Shown one piece after another: positions 63,601 to 64,000 of a DNA stretch of 64,000 bases. The position numbers were made by a program, and so were the translations under genes. The DNA comes from Pipra filicauda (taxonomy: Eukaryota; Chordata; Aves; Passeriformes; Pipridae): NCBI RefSeq assembly GCF_003945595.2, contig NW_024104898.1:1302001-1366000 (forward strand), read 5' to 3'. How positions within the stretch are numbered: position 1 is the stretch's first letter; each line of letters begins with the position of its first letter. Below the pieces are notes generated by a model that was not told the DNA's origin, did not search any database, and saw only the letters and a program-made list of their open reading frames with translations.

Positions 63601-64000
63601 GGATTTGCCAAATATCAGGAAGACAGTAGGTGCCTGAAAATGTTGCCTTTTTTTTTTTTTCTTGTTCTTTCCCTTTTTGTCCAAAGAATTCCTTTTTGGA
63701 CCTTTTTTTCTCTGCTGTGAAACTCTTTCTTGTTACTGAAGACAAAATGATGCTCATGGGCAGTGTTGTGGTTTTGTATGCTTGCCAAGTGGCTGCTTAT
63801 TCTGTACAGGGCCCACAGAACTGTCTCAAGCAATTCTGTGCTAGATGACATCTGTTTCTGGTGTGTGGTAAAGGTTTTTCCATTCTCAGATCACACAGAG
63901 AACGTAGCTACTCTGCAAGTGGATTTTACACTGAGGGATGCTTTCTGGTAAAAACAACTGGAGTCAAGCTTTTATGCTGCCTCTGCAGCTGCACTCTGCT

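Larger units (their letters stand above)
43100..64000. other. Long non-coding stretch, probably first intron(s) of the downstream gene
   Basis: About 21 kb in which I recognise no protein-coding exon on either strand. There are poly-A/T runs (near 55893-55904, 56820-56850, 63647-63661) and no complete transposon that I can identify. I looked for the coiled-coil start of TJAP1 and did not find it, so its coding exons would lie beyond 64000. Scattered compact patches look like candidate regulatory DNA, notably near 49440-49560. Confidence 0.55.

Overview
The window is vertebrate nuclear DNA: multi-exon genes with consensus GT-AG introns, three CpG islands, AATAAA poly(A) signals and no prokaryotic organisation. 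I read it as avian. The genes are compact, interspersed repeats are few, and the recognisable ones are a CR1 LINE 3' end with its octamer tail and a solo retroviral LTR. Species assignment is inference.

Layout. (1) 1-4.97 kb is a non-coding flank with a GA microsatellite and a complete solo LTR in minus orientation (3874-4379). (2) 4.98-22.0 kb is ABCC10 (MRP7) on the plus strand: a CpG-island promoter, a non-coding first exon, 21 coding exons whose phases all join without error, a stop at 21622 and a poly(A) signal at 21973. The spliced product is 1536 residues with TMD0, two membrane domains and two nucleotide-binding domains. (3) 22.6-32.2 kb is DLK2 on the minus strand, tail-to-tail with ABCC10: five coding exons, 396 residues, a signal peptide, six EGF-like repeats, one membrane helix and a short cytoplasmic tail, with a CpG-island promoter near 32 kb. 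(4) 32.7-42 kb has no recognisable gene; one candidate small membrane-protein ORF lies at 41024-41407. (5) 42.36-43.06 kb is a third CpG island with a YY1-type promoter core, preceded by a degenerate minisatellite. (6) 43.1-64 kb has no recognisable coding exon and looks like one or more long first introns. In mammals the gene after ABCC10 and DLK2 is TJAP1, on the same strand as ABCC10, so the third island is most simply its promoter; this rests on synteny alone.

Functionally, ABCC10 is an ATP-driven exporter of amphipathic anions and drugs, while DLK2 is a membrane-bound, DSL-lacking, Delta-like modulator of Notch signalling. They are neighbours by conserved synteny, not by a shared pathway. 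I did not find a convincing undescribed system. The best leads are the orphan ORF at 41.0 kb, the minisatellite and YY1 promoter at 42.1-42.5 kb, the DLK2 leader uORF, and a palindromic CDX/HOX-type site at 49.5 kb.
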